Below, in pieces: positions 16,072 through 23,533 of a DNA stretch of 64,000 nt. Both the position numbers and the translations under genes were made by a program. Source of the DNA: Thalassospira profundimaris WP0211 (GTDB lineage Bacteria; Pseudomonadota; Alphaproteobacteria; Rhodospirillales; Thalassospiraceae); the NCBI RefSeq assembly GCF_000300275.1, contig NZ_AMRN01000010.1, forward strand, positions 105,756-169,755, in the 5' to 3' direction. The first letter of the stretch is position 1. Every line of letters starts with the position of its first letter. Under the pieces are notes generated by a model that was given only the letters and a program-made list of their open reading frames with translations, was not told the origin of the DNA and searched no databases.

Positions 16072-17720
16072 TTGCCCACCGGTCCAGCCTGTTTATCGGG
16101 CTGCTGTAGCTCAGGGGTAGAGCACTCCCTTGGTAAGGGAGAGGCCGGGAGTTCAAATCTCCCCAGCAGCACCATTTGACAATTTTGACCCTGCAAACCC
16201 GCTAAGACCTTGAAAGGTATGGCAGTTTCTATAGTTCGATAACCCTTTTCGCGGGAGTATCGAAGAGGCTCTACAAAGGCCAGCCGCAGCACGGTTTGGC
16301 GCAGGGGTAGAGACCCATTTTCATATATATTCCAAGGGCTTGAGAGAAACTTCAGCGCGAGTTCAATAGACTCTCCAAACCTCCCCTTCGCCGGAATCAT
16401 ATTCTCGGCTTTCTCAGTCAGCAGAAACTTCTCCCGCTCCAATTTCTCGACCCGTTTTTCAAGCGCAGAGATCACGGATGCACTCGACGACTCGACAATC
16501 CTGTCGAGCAGCTTGTTGATCTGGTCCTCAACGTCTGCGAGCTGCGCGAGAACCGCTTTCTTGGATCGCTTAGCTTCATCCAACCGCGCATCCCACGCGC
16601 GCTCAAACATGGTGCGCATGACACCGAAGAGCTTCTTCGTTGGCTGCATGGATTTGAGAATTTCCGCGAAGCCTTCCTCGATCTTCGCACGCGGGATCGA
16701 TTTGCGCTTGGACGGACAACTTGGCGTGTCGCACAGATAATACGGATAGTGCTTGCGGCACCCCTTGGACCAAGCTGCGGTCATGGGCTTGTCGCAATCA
16801 TCGCAGTGCACGAAGCCGCGAAGCGGAAAATCAGGGCTGAAGTCACGCCGAGCAGCAGGACGACCGCCATTTTCCAGATTATTCAGAATTCTTTCATGCG
16901 TCCCGAAGCTAATCAGCGCTTCATGGTGGCCTTTACGCAGGCTCACTTCCCATGTCTCTGAATGGACGTACCCTGCGTAAAGTGGGTTTCTGAGCAGCTT
17001 GGTAATCTTCCACGCTCGGATTTTCCCGTTTGGCAAATCCTTTGGGAACTCAGGCTTGGTTTCTAAAAACCGCTGCACTTCGGCTTGAGACGCGAAACGA
17101 CCATTTGCGTACCCTTCGAGTGCTTCTTGCACATACTCGGCAAGCACACCGTCAGGAGACAGAAGCTTACCGTGTACCTTATCGGTTATGTACTTGTAGC
17201 CTACTGGCGCATGAAAGACCCAATAGCCTTTCTCGATACGGGCAACCATCTTCTGCCGAACCTGGCGGCGGTTTTGCTCACGTTCTAACTCACCGTGCGC
17301 GGCAACAATGGTTTCAATGAATTTGCCTTCAGGTGTATCTTCGAAATTGAAGTTGAGGCATTCAACCGTCGCGCCGCGTTCGGCGAATGCGTGACGTAGC
17401 TTAAAGTGAAATTCTGTGTCACGAGCGAAGCGCTTGAGATCATCGAAGATGACGACGAATTTGCCGTCCTTCTGGGCATCGAGATAGGCCAGCATGGCGC
17501 ACATGCCTGGGCGCTTCATGAAGTCACCACCGCCCGAAGCGTCATCAGGGAATACCGCCTCTACGGCATAACCTTTCATCTCGGCGTACTGTCGGCACCG
17601 ATGCTCTTGACTGACGAGGCCAGCACCCTCTGTCTTTTGGCGCGTCGTGGATACACGGCAATAGATAAGTGCACGGATTGGCGTGCTTTTTTGGTTCTTG
17701 TTGTTCTTTTCTGAGGCCAT
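16050..17720 (-). CDS. Large serine recombinase; frame runs into the tRNA-Thr genes
   Basis: This is the integrase of the element. The resolvase domain has the catalytic serine in CRVST (Ser24) and an FDDLKRFARD segment; a recombinase domain follows (APVGYKYI). A zinc ribbon comes next (HCDDCDKPM ... CDTPSCPSK), then a coiled coil (about residues 380-440). Codons 1-515 are element DNA. From codon 516 (ATG at 16175) the last 41 codons are translated from the antisense strand of tRNA-Thr copies 3 and 2, giving the artificial tail MVLLGRFELP and beyond. In the circular form the frame would instead continue with 42 codons from the right end (41174-41046), a 557-residue protein. Whether the integrated version is active is unknown. 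Tyrosine recombinases, not serine ones, usually target tRNA ends. Confidence 0.9.
   Translation of the reverse strand: MASEKNNKNQKSTPIRALIYCRVSTTRQKTEGAGLVSQEHRCRQYAEMKGYAVEAVFPDDASGGGDFMKRPGMCAMLAYLDAQKDGKFVVIFDDLKRFARDTEFHFKLRHAFAERGATVECLNFNFEDTPEGKFIETIVAAHGELEREQNRRQVRQKMVARIEKGYWVFHAPVGYKYITDKVHGKLLSPDGVLAEYVQEALEGYANGRFASQAEVQRFLETKPEFPKDLPNGKIRAWKITKLLRNPLYAGYVHSETWEVSLRKGHHEALISFGTHERILNNLENGGRPAARRDFSPDFPLRGFVHCDDCDKPMTAAWSKGCRKHYPYYLCDTPSCPSKRKSIPRAKIEEGFAEILKSMQPTKKLFGVMRTMFERAWDARLDEAKRSKKAVLAQLADVEDQINKLLDRIVESSSASVISALEKRVEKLEREKFLLTEKAENMIPAKGRFGESIELALKFLSSPWNIYENGSLPLRQTVLRLAFVEPLRYSREKGYRTIETAIPFKVLAGLQGQNCQMVLLGRFELPASPLPRECSTPELQQPDKQAGPVGNGAAGEI
16100..16174 (+). tRNA. 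tRNA-Thr (anticodon GGT), copy 3; integration site of the mobile element
   Basis: Identical to copies 1 and 2. Its last six bases (GCACCA) are the beginning of the 9-bp repeat GCACCATTT that recurs at 41168, so the tRNA stays intact after integration of the element. Confidence 0.97.
16169..16177. other. Left attachment-site core (GCACCATTT)
   Basis: This 9-bp repeat spans the tRNA-Thr CCA end and the first bases of the element. The exact crossover dinucleotide cannot be assigned. An identical copy lies at 41168-41176, 24,999 bp away. Confidence 0.75.
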
Positions 17721-17745
17721 GAATCCTTAACCTTTCTGCGCCGCC

Positions 17746-18087
17746 TCAAGGTACCGGCGCAACGACGTCTTCGTGTTCTGTACTGGGTAGGTTGGATTCT
17801 AGCCCATCTTCGCACAAAATGCTCGCATGATCGTGCTTTGTTCCGCCTTTTCCACAGACCTGCTGTGTCGGATGCACGTCAAAGCCAAGCTCTACAAACG
17901 CTACTATGATCTTCCAAAGCGCGCCAATGACTTGCTCCTTCTGAACGTCGTCTATGTCAGCATCTTCGAGCAGCTCTTTGTAGAACTCGACATCTAGCTG
18001 AAGACTGTGCCTTACAGTTCGATCATGTTCACGCGACAGTGCTTCGCCTACGTCGGGCAATGTCCAATCTTTATCGGATGTGGTCAT
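17746..18087 (-). CDS. Hypothetical protein upstream of the recombinase
   Basis: The 113-residue acidic protein has no recognised domain. It has LDVEFYKELLEDADIDDVQK followed by a hydrophobic helix (VIGALWKIIVAFVELGFDV) and a cysteine/histidine-bearing stretch (CGKGGTKHDH). It starts at 18087 after a strong GGAGG ribosome site and ends 25 nt before the recombinase, so the two are probably co-transcribed. A role as recombination directionality factor or regulator is suggested only by position. Confidence 0.65.
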   Translation of the reverse strand: MTTSDKDWTLPDVGEALSREHDRTVRHSLQLDVEFYKELLEDADIDDVQKEQVIGALWKIIVAFVELGFDVHPTQQVCGKGGTKHDHASILCEDGLESNLPSTEHEDVVAPVP

Positions 18088-18161
18088 GACAAGACCCCTC
18101 CTTTTCAGCAATGCGCCGCATGCTGACCAGTTTCATTTCCTTTTCGGACAATAGAGCAGCA

Positions 18162-18252
18162 TATCACCCGCACAGGGTGATAAGCGCAGATATTGCTGCG
18201 CAGTTGCTGCATATATAGTTTTATTATACCGCAGCAATCGGCTGAAACGCAA
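18162..18252 (-). promoter_or_regulatory. Promoter and operator-like inverted repeats of the recombinase operon
   Basis: Reading toward the recombinase, TTGCGT (18252-18247) and TATAAT (18228-18223) are 18 bp apart. Between promoter and gene are two dyads: TATCACCC-gcaca-GGGTGATA (18162-18182, perfect 8-bp arms) and ATTGCTGCG ... CGCAGCAAT (18192-18200 with 18230-18238, the second arm beside the -10). They look like repressor sites; the regulator is unknown. Confidence 0.6.
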
Positions 18253-18479
18253 ACTCAGCAAGGGTTTCAGAGAAAAGCAAAGCCCCGATCTTGTTACGAG
18301 AGATCAGGGCTTTCAAAAGAGAAATTCTCTTTTAATGAGGAATTTCGACCCTCTTTAATCTGGGGAGATTGGAGAGCGGATCGAAACAGATGGATTATTG
18401 TTCATTATACGAACCGTTTCAACTTTTTATTGATTAAAAATGAGGGCTTCAATCATGCTGCATTAGATTGAAACCCTCA
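18241..18479. repeat. Cluster of four hairpins in a non-coding stretch
   Basis: The 18,253-18,594 stretch has no credible gene. Hairpins seen: CTGAAAC/GTTTCAG (18242-18270), AAGCCCCGATC/GATCAGGGCTT (about 18280-18312), AAAAGAG/CTCTTTT (18316-18333) and GAGGGCTTCAATC/GATTGAAACCCTC (18442-18479). The second and fourth have stems of about 11-13 bp. They could be back-to-back terminators or a structured RNA. Confidence 0.55.
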
Positions 18480-18594
18480 CAAGAGACCAAACTCTTTTGG
18501 AAAGGAGTTTATCCGTTCAACAGGGTAGTCTTAGGATATAAACCCTAGTACTACAGTGCCAAAGTTTGATGTGAATCTCAAATTTTTATTGCAT

Positions 18595-18867
18595 TTATCG
18601 ACTTTGTGAGAAGTTTGACTTCGCGTAACCGCCAAGGCGCGCAAACACTTGTTGGGCTTCAACTTCCGTAGCTGCTTTTTCAAGCCTGTCGCGAAGGATT
18701 GCAATCCGCTTGCGGTTCTCTTCATCGACTTGCCGTCTGGCATCTATCGCCAGCCCCCGCCCAGGTTCCAGCTTGGCTGCACTGAGGGGCGCGCGTTGCT
18801 CTCGCAGCAGCCGCAACAATTCTTCTTTCGTCGTGATTGCCGGATAGGCGTTATCTCTATGATCCAT
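18595..18867 (-). CDS. Hypothetical small helical protein
   Basis: The 90-residue protein has TKEELLRLLREQRAPLSAAK and a later heptad-like stretch (EENRKRIAILRDRLEKAATE), so it is mostly helical and likely a coiled coil. No domain is recognised. It ends the minus-strand transfer operon, 2 nt after the preceding gene. It is probably accessory to conjugation because of its place beside the coupling protein gene. Confidence 0.6.
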   Translation of the reverse strand: MDHRDNAYPAITTKEELLRLLREQRAPLSAAKLEPGRGLAIDARRQVDEENRKRIAILRDRLEKAATEVEAQQVFARLGGYAKSNFSQSR

Positions 18868-18869
18868 GG

Positions 18870-19118
18870 TCAGCGGTCGCGCTGCTCGCGATTGCGACGG
18901 CGCGGTTTCTCCTCACGCGCATCTTCCAACCGCTCCTTGGGCGTTCGCAAAATGATGCGGCCATCGACCGGAACGGAGTCGAGCTGAATCGTGTGTCCTT
19001 CGCCGTCCCTGTGAGCGAAGGCTACACCGACGCGGTTGAAGTATGATTTGTCGTCCGCGCCTTCCTTCACATGAAACGCATCGAAACTCGGACGGTTCTT
19101 ATCCGATCTATCGCTCAT
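18870..19118 (-). CDS. Hypothetical protein, paralogue of the 38706-38954 gene
   Basis: The 82-residue product contains FHVKEGADDKSYFNRVGVAF, AHRDGEGHTIQLDS and DGRIILRTPKE. It aligns over this core with the 82-residue protein at the other end of the element (WHVTQKGDKSFWNKVGAAWM, HKDAKGYTLQLES, GGRIVLREPLE). The core looks like a small beta-rich domain; the C-terminal tail is arginine-rich (REEKPRRRNREQRDR). Function is unknown. It follows the coupling protein gene by 15 nt in the same operon. Confidence 0.7.
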   Translation of the reverse strand: MSDRSDKNRPSFDAFHVKEGADDKSYFNRVGVAFAHRDGEGHTIQLDSVPVDGRIILRTPKERLEDAREEKPRRRNREQRDR

Positions 19119-19133
19119 TTTCTTCTCCTGCTG

Positions 19134-20741
19134 CTAAGTGGGTTGATAGCCTTCGACATAGGACCAGAGACCGTCCGCATATTGCGGGTAGTGCGCAAAT
19201 TGCTGCGGTACGGCTTGCATGATCACTCTTGCACGGCGCACGCTCCATCTTGAGGGTATAGGCACCGAGTCATGAGGCGGGTGAAAGGGATTGGGCAGGA
19301 AGCGGCCAGCAAAGTCCTGCCTCGTGAAGTAGGGATGCTTCTCCGCCAGGATGGGTTTGAGGTTCTTCCCTGACACAAACAAAAGCTGCCTGTCCTCGGG
19401 CATAGCCAGTAATTCTTCAGGCATCATCAGCGCGCGAGCTTGTTTGGTTCGATGATCCTCGGCGAACGCATGGTATTTCATATCTGCATAGGCCGAGAAC
19501 GGATCGCCGCCATTCATTATGCTCATCGCAGCATTCATTTTCTGCCGCTTTGCATCCGCCTGACGAAGGCCGTCGTCATATTCGAGAGTTTCGGTGCCGA
19601 GCATCGAAGAGACCATTTGTGCCGTTTGATAGTCGCGTACTCCGAAGAACTGCCGAAGGGCCGATGACCCCATAAAGCCTTGCAAGGCTGGCGCACCGAA
19701 GTTGCGAACAATCTGGCCGACATCCTGAAATAGCGCCCAGACCTGCACACCAGCACCGCGTCCGAATGTGAACGCGCGCAGCAGGGCCTCAAAGTTTCCA
19801 AGCTGGCCCGCCTCGTCGATGATCATAGTAACGCGCGGTGCTGATGGCGCACGCGATTTGTAGAGCATCTGAACTGTGAACATCGTGCGCAGGATCGGCG
19901 ACCAGAGCCCGACATATTCGATGGGCACGTTGATAGCCCAGCTTGTCGGCTGACCGACGTTACAAGTATCGGCAAGAGAAGCGTCCGCGTGATCGAGGGA
20001 GGCCAGCAGCATCGGATCGTCAAGGAAGTTCAGATGTGCATAAATCTCCCCGAGGATGCTCCCGAATTCCTTCTCGCTCTCTTGCTGCTTGGCCAGCATT
20101 TCTCCGGCAGTACGGCGCACACTGTCCATGGACGAGGAGAGCATGTTTTCGAGGCAATCTGCCCAGAGGCTCGTATCGGACTCAATCCAATTGATGACAC
20201 GGTACAGGGAGGGAAAGCTGACCTTTCCATTCACCTCCACCAGCATCTTGATAATGTTTTCGATCCATTCCCGCGCACGCAGCTCAAAGTAACGCCCGTT
20301 AGATGCGCCGCTTGTCGGGATCAGGCTTTCGGCGATGAATTTGCAGTCGGCATGAAAGTGCGGATCGTTCAGTTTGAGGATATCGAGCGGGTTCATCCGA
20401 TGCTGCGGCAGCCCGCGCATACCTGTCGGATTCCAGCAATAGAGGAAGCTCTTTTGAAGGGCGAAGTTGACCATCGTCACGGACGCGATTTCACCGCGCG
20501 GATCAAGGATGAAATTGTTCTTGCCCGCATTGCGAGCCACAGCCAGAGCAAGCAAGTCACGCATCTTGCCTGAACCTGCGCCTGCCACTGTGAGGATTGG
20601 GGCATCGGTCTCAAGACAGACGGGCTTGCCTGCTATGTAGCCAACCTGAAGCCCATGTCCGCTTAGAAGGCCAGCGCGTCTAAGATCACGCTCGTCCGAC
20701 CACGAGGCAGAACCGAAGCGAAATTCCTCATTGCTCATCAT
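19134..20741 (-). CDS. VirD4/TraG-type conjugative coupling protein lacking membrane segments
   Basis: The 535-residue ATPase matches type IV coupling proteins: a Walker A-like loop AGAGSGKM near residues 53-60 (methionine replaces the usual S/T), ILDPRGE, an alpha-helical all-alpha domain, and a Walker B TMIIDEAGQLG near residue 303 followed by GRGAGVQVWALFQDVGQ and GSSALRQFFGVRD. Classical VirD4 has two N-terminal transmembrane helices; here the ATPase domain begins almost immediately and no hydrophobic anchor is present. Three tiny membrane proteins are encoded just upstream and may replace it. The protein would deliver the relaxosome to a helper secretion channel. Confidence 0.85.
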   Translation of the reverse strand: MMSNEEFRFGSASWSDERDLRRAGLLSGHGLQVGYIAGKPVCLETDAPILTVAGAGSGKMRDLLALAVARNAGKNNFILDPRGEIASVTMVNFALQKSFLYCWNPTGMRGLPQHRMNPLDILKLNDPHFHADCKFIAESLIPTSGASNGRYFELRAREWIENIIKMLVEVNGKVSFPSLYRVINWIESDTSLWADCLENMLSSSMDSVRRTAGEMLAKQQESEKEFGSILGEIYAHLNFLDDPMLLASLDHADASLADTCNVGQPTSWAINVPIEYVGLWSPILRTMFTVQMLYKSRAPSAPRVTMIIDEAGQLGNFEALLRAFTFGRGAGVQVWALFQDVGQIVRNFGAPALQGFMGSSALRQFFGVRDYQTAQMVSSMLGTETLEYDDGLRQADAKRQKMNAAMSIMNGGDPFSAYADMKYHAFAEDHRTKQARALMMPEELLAMPEDRQLLFVSGKNLKPILAEKHPYFTRQDFAGRFLPNPFHPPHDSVPIPSRWSVRRARVIMQAVPQQFAHYPQYADGLWSYVEGYQPT

Positions 20742-20743
20742 GT

Positions 20744-21028
20744 CTACTGTCCTTTGAATATGCGGTCATGCGTGGCCATGACCTTCGTCTTTTCGGGAAT
20801 TGTCAGGACGTGCGTGCCCGCGTCGGGATGAAAACACTTAATAAAATGCGAGCGGATTTCGCGAGGCTTTACGGTGGGATGAAAGGCATTGATCATCCGT
20901 ATCCAGACACAAACCTTTACGTCGGAGGGAATGTCTGATTTGGCCGAGCTTGGCTCGAAAATGAGTTTGAAGCGCTCGAAAATCGGCTTCATTTCCGGCA
21001 CAACAAAGTCAATCTGAATAGTGCCCAT
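20744..21028 (-). CDS. Hypothetical protein upstream of the coupling protein
   Basis: The 94-residue protein starts MGTIQIDFVVPEMKPIFERF. No membrane segment and no known domain can be seen. A RSHFIKCFHPDAGTHVLTIP segment is noteworthy only for its histidines and cysteine. It ends 2 nt before the coupling-protein gene and begins 2 nt after the preceding small gene, so it belongs to the same polycistronic unit. The ATG at 21028 was preferred over one 13 codons upstream that would overlap the preceding gene. Confidence 0.6.
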   Translation of the reverse strand: MGTIQIDFVVPEMKPIFERFKLIFEPSSAKSDIPSDVKVCVWIRMINAFHPTVKPREIRSHFIKCFHPDAGTHVLTIPEKTKVMATHDRIFKGQ

Positions 21029-21030
21029 CG

Positions 21031-21210
21031 TTATTCGCTCGCGCCGAATAGAAGCGAAAAAAACCACAGTAGCGGAGCGAACATGATGATTGCGCCCAGC
21101 ACTTCCAGAAAGGGATGGAGCTTTCTTTCGAGTTCATCCAGCAGCGCCTTCTTGGCGTTTTGGAGCTTCTCGTAAGCGCGGAAAATTCGGATGATCAGAT
21201 CATCTTGCAT
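21031..21210 (-). CDS. Small single-pass membrane protein (59 residues)
   Basis: MQDDLIIRIFRAYEKLQNAK opens an amphipathic helix, followed by one transmembrane segment (LGAIIMFAPLLWFFSLLFG, about residues 37-55). The start at 21210 has an AGGAGA ribosome site. It lies in the coupling-protein operon and could act as a membrane anchor or docking partner for the soluble ATPase (inference). Confidence 0.65.
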   Translation of the reverse strand: MQDDLIIRIFRAYEKLQNAKKALLDELERKLHPFLEVLGAIIMFAPLLWFFSLLFGASE

Positions 21211-21277
21211 AAGACTTCTCCTCGTTGCCTGAGCTTTGTTTCCAAAGCTCAGGCATTGATCCAAATGGAGTGCTCGC

Positions 21278-21400
21278 TCAGCCGCCGAGCGAACCGAGGA
21301 TCGCGAGGATCACAAAGACCCAGAACGCGACACCGAAGACGGCACCCCAGTCGGTTTCCTTTTTGTAGATGCCGCCGACGCGGCGATGTTTCGTGAACAT
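21278..21400 (-). CDS. Very small membrane protein (40 residues)
   Basis: A 40-codon frame begins MFTKHRRVGGIYKKETDWGA and ends in one hydrophobic segment (VFGVAFWVFVILAILGSLGG). The ATG is preceded by AAAGGAG at good spacing, the basic N-terminus predicts an inside orientation, and it lies 21 nt after the preceding gene on the same strand. No family is recognised. It is one of three tiny membrane proteins before the anchorless coupling protein. Confidence 0.65.
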   Translation of the reverse strand: MFTKHRRVGGIYKKETDWGAVFGVAFWVFVILAILGSLGG

Positions 21401-21421
21401 TGTCGAACTCCTTTTCATGGT

Positions 21422-21709
21422 TCACAGAAAGCGGGTCGCGAGTGCGATCCCACCCATCACCAACGCCGTCGAGATCGATGCGCGGGAGATGAAGAAGACC
21501 AGGGCGGCGCAGACGCCGCCCCAGACGATGACGGTCACGCTTTCCACGCCGTATCCGTAGTGACGGACAACGAAGACCTGCACCCAGCCGATAGTGTTGC
21601 TGTAGAGAGGCGGCGCACCCAAGAACGTGATGAGCAGCGCCAAAGTGTTCGCGAGACCTTGGATGGACGACATGAAGATCGACCGGCCTGCATCCTGATG
21701 CTTTTTCAT
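21422..21709 (-). CDS. Small multi-pass membrane protein (95 residues)
   Basis: MKKHQDAGRSIF is followed by three hydrophobic stretches (IQGLANTLALLITFLG; SVTVIVWGGVCAALVFFI; ISTALVMGGIALATRFL), so it is probably an inner-membrane protein. I choose the ATG at 21709 because it forms an ATGA overlap with the stop of an upstream small frame; an ATG three codons earlier (21718) is an alternative. Family unknown. Position suggests a part in conjugative transfer. Confidence 0.62.
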   Translation of the reverse strand: MKKHQDAGRSIFMSSIQGLANTLALLITFLGAPPLYSNTIGWVQVFVVRHYGYGVESVTVIVWGGVCAALVFFISRASISTALVMGGIALATRFL

Positions 21710-21827
21710 AAATGACATGCGTAGACCTTGATGTTGCCGTCGAACTTGATTGCCGACGATTGCACCTTGCCAAAGTCCCAATGCCGATCAGGGGGAATAG
21801 GCTGACATTTTTTTTTGCGCTGTTCAT
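21706..21827 (-). pseudogene. Small ORF interrupted by a 9-A homopolymer (frameshift or slippage)
   Basis: From the ATG at 21827 (GAGG ribosome site 7 nt upstream) the frame reads MNSAK, then enters nine consecutive A residues (21816-21808). One extra A would place translation in the frame KCQPIPPDRHWDFGKVQSS and on to a stop in ATGA overlap with the next gene, giving 40 residues. Without the shift, the original frame runs into low-quality sequence across downstream genes. The clean ribosome site and coupled stop argue for a real gene with a sequencing or assembly error, a mutation, or transcriptional slippage on A9. Confidence 0.5.
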
Positions 21828-21837
21828 CAGTACGCCC

Positions 21838-22278
21838 TCAGCGACTAGCAGACGGAGGTCTGTTATCGTTAGCGGCACGCACTCCCCAAAGTCCTGCTTC
21901 GAACGGGAAGCGTGTAGAAAGTATCGTCGCCAATACCCTGATGCGTTCACGGCTTTCCTCACGTAGGCGAGGCCGAACATGATCTGGAATCGAAGCGCAG
22001 GCCCAGTCCCGCAGCCACTCCCGAATGCTGTCAGTTTCGAACACCTCAGTGTCCAGAAAGACATCTTGCCCGTTTGAGACGATCCGCCCCGAAAAGTCTC
22101 GATACATGTCCATCAGATAGTCGAGCCAGTGATCGGCGCTGATCTTCAAGCTGGCAGCAAAGTTGCGAAGGTCGCGGAGATACTCGGGGTCTTCCAGTTG
22201 CGCATCTCGAACGAGCTGGCGTGTGCTGTTCTTGCAGTAACCCAAGCTAAGGCAGCGTGCGCAAAGGGAATAGTTCAT
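21838..22278 (-). CDS. Hypothetical protein with an N-terminal cysteine cluster
   Basis: The 146-residue protein starts MNYSLCARCLSLGYCKNSTR; the CxxC plus a later cysteine could bind zinc. The rest is helical and charged, with EWLRDWACASIPDHVR as a possible conserved segment. The ATG at 22278 has a CAGGAG ribosome site 8 nt away. Its stop is 10 nt before the ATG of the interrupted small gene. It is the first gene of the leftward transfer operon and divergent from the 22397 gene. Function unknown. Confidence 0.65.
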   Translation of the reverse strand: MNYSLCARCLSLGYCKNSTRQLVRDAQLEDPEYLRDLRNFAASLKISADHWLDYLMDMYRDFSGRIVSNGQDVFLDTEVFETDSIREWLRDWACASIPDHVRPRLREESRERIRVLATILSTRFPFEAGLWGVRAANDNRPPSASR

Positions 22279-22396
22279 AGTCTTGGCTCCTGTCACTTCA
22301 GTCCGTTGGCCAACCCTGCGTTCGATTGACGACGGGACTGGTTGCGCCGAAACTGTCGGGAGAATGCATTCAGGCGAAATCTCCGGCAGACTCGGT

Positions 22397-23533
22397 ATGT
22401 GCGACGATAGTGAAACGAAAGATCAGAACTTGCAGGGCAATGTGTTGCCGCTGTTTCCAAGAGAAGCGTTCAAAAACAACGGCAAAGGATTTGCCGCAGA
22501 TGCGCATTCAGATCCTGATAGAGGCTTTGAGATGCGCACGATCAGGTACTATCCGGATGCCCAGAAGGAATACGCCCGCAACTTGCTCCGAGGCTTGATG
22601 TCAGAGAAGGTGCTTTCTCCACAGGCGCTGCGCGATGAAATCATGGAGCGCGAAGATGCTGCGTTGATAGAGGCTTCAGGCTGGACGCCACAACGAAAGA
22701 ACGCCGCGCCCCCACGCGAGGATCGTTTGCTTTCTCGTGCCGACCTGAAGAATTGGCTTGGGGAAAACGCAACGCACCAAATAGGCGATGATAAGTTCTA
22801 CTTTGTGGATCGGTTCATCGAAACCAAGATTCCCGTGGAGCAGCGTCAGGCGCTTGACCTGTCGATCAGGGACTCGAAACGGCAATATCAGCTTCAAGCG
22901 TTTCGCGACTTCAGCAGCCATAGCCAAACCACGGATACCGCATGGCAGCGGGCCGAACTCTCAAACACTGTTTGGCTTTGCATCAGAGATGGGTTTCACA
23001 CAAGCCAGGATGATCCAGCTCTAGGCTATCATTTCCTTCTTTTGATCGAGGAATTCAGGCAAGGGGTTGCGCCCGTCACGCTCGCCTTCGGCAGTAGGGC
23101 CTACGCCGACCACCTCATCGAACATGAGCTTGCCAGCGAGGAAACTCTGTCTGCCGAATTATTGAAACGATATGATTGGCGAAACGACAAGCTGAGTACG
23201 TTCGTCACGGGGTATGCATTCCAGACATCCTGTTTCATCGAAGATGTCGATGACGAACTGGCTGTGATGAATTGGTCATTCAGTATGGTGGCTCGCCGAG
23301 ATCATCGTACCGTCCGCGAGTCCTTGCCACTCGTCTTTAATCAACCGCTAAAGGGAATCTATCTCACTCTTTGGTCGCAAAATTTTCGGGACGGCGAGAC
23401 GCCAAGGATGTCCCACGGCGAAATTGGTATGTTCAACCATCACCAAGTCCAGAACGAAGAGCACTCTATAATACGCACAGATATCGACCCCTCGGAAATC
23501 GCAAAGTTTGTAAGGGGGTACAGTTTTGGGTAA
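22397..23533 (+). CDS. Hypothetical protein, first of a two-gene unit with an ankyrin protein
   Basis: The product is about 378 residues (the frame is open upstream to 22283 and the start is uncertain; no good ribosome site is visible). I recognise no domain. It is soluble and tryptophan-rich, with EFRQGVAPVTLAFGSRAYAD and MNWSFSMVARRDHRTVRESL as distinctive segments. It overlaps the following ankyrin gene by 8 nt, so the two are translationally coupled. Its place at the head of the cargo region, before the restriction-like operon, suggests an accessory or defence role, but nothing in the sequence proves it. Confidence 0.6.
   Translation: MCDDSETKDQNLQGNVLPLFPREAFKNNGKGFAADAHSDPDRGFEMRTIRYYPDAQKEYARNLLRGLMSEKVLSPQALRDEIMEREDAALIEASGWTPQRKNAAPPREDRLLSRADLKNWLGENATHQIGDDKFYFVDRFIETKIPVEQRQALDLSIRDSKRQYQLQAFRDFSSHSQTTDTAWQRAELSNTVWLCIRDGFHTSQDDPALGYHFLLLIEEFRQGVAPVTLAFGSRAYADHLIEHELASEETLSAELLKRYDWRNDKLSTFVTGYAFQTSCFIEDVDDELAVMNWSFSMVARRDHRTVRESLPLVFNQPLKGIYLTLWSQNFRDGETPRMSHGEIGMFNHHQVQNEEHSIIRTDIDPSEIAKFVRGYSFG

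Larger units (their letters stand above)
15894..16174 (+). repeat. Tandem 103-bp repeat carrying three tRNA-Thr genes
   Basis: The unit is one tRNA-Thr (75 nt) plus a 28-nt spacer. Units start at 15894, 15997 and 16100; the third ends with its tRNA at 16174. tRNAs and spacers are identical base for base, which indicates recent unequal duplication or strong homogenisation. Confidence 0.97.

Noticed and set aside
15835..16156. Short minus-strand frames reading MVLLGRFELPASPLPREC
   Set aside because: These are translations of the antisense strand of tRNA-Thr genes, not proteins.
18193..18471. 92-codon plus-strand frame in the hairpin region
   Set aside because: It spans several hairpins, has no ribosome site and no plausible protein features.
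21249..22064. 271-codon minus-strand frame over the small transfer genes
   Set aside because: It crosses four overlapping or adjacent small genes with ribosome sites and is rich in arginine and histidine runs; only its first codons coincide with the interrupted small gene.
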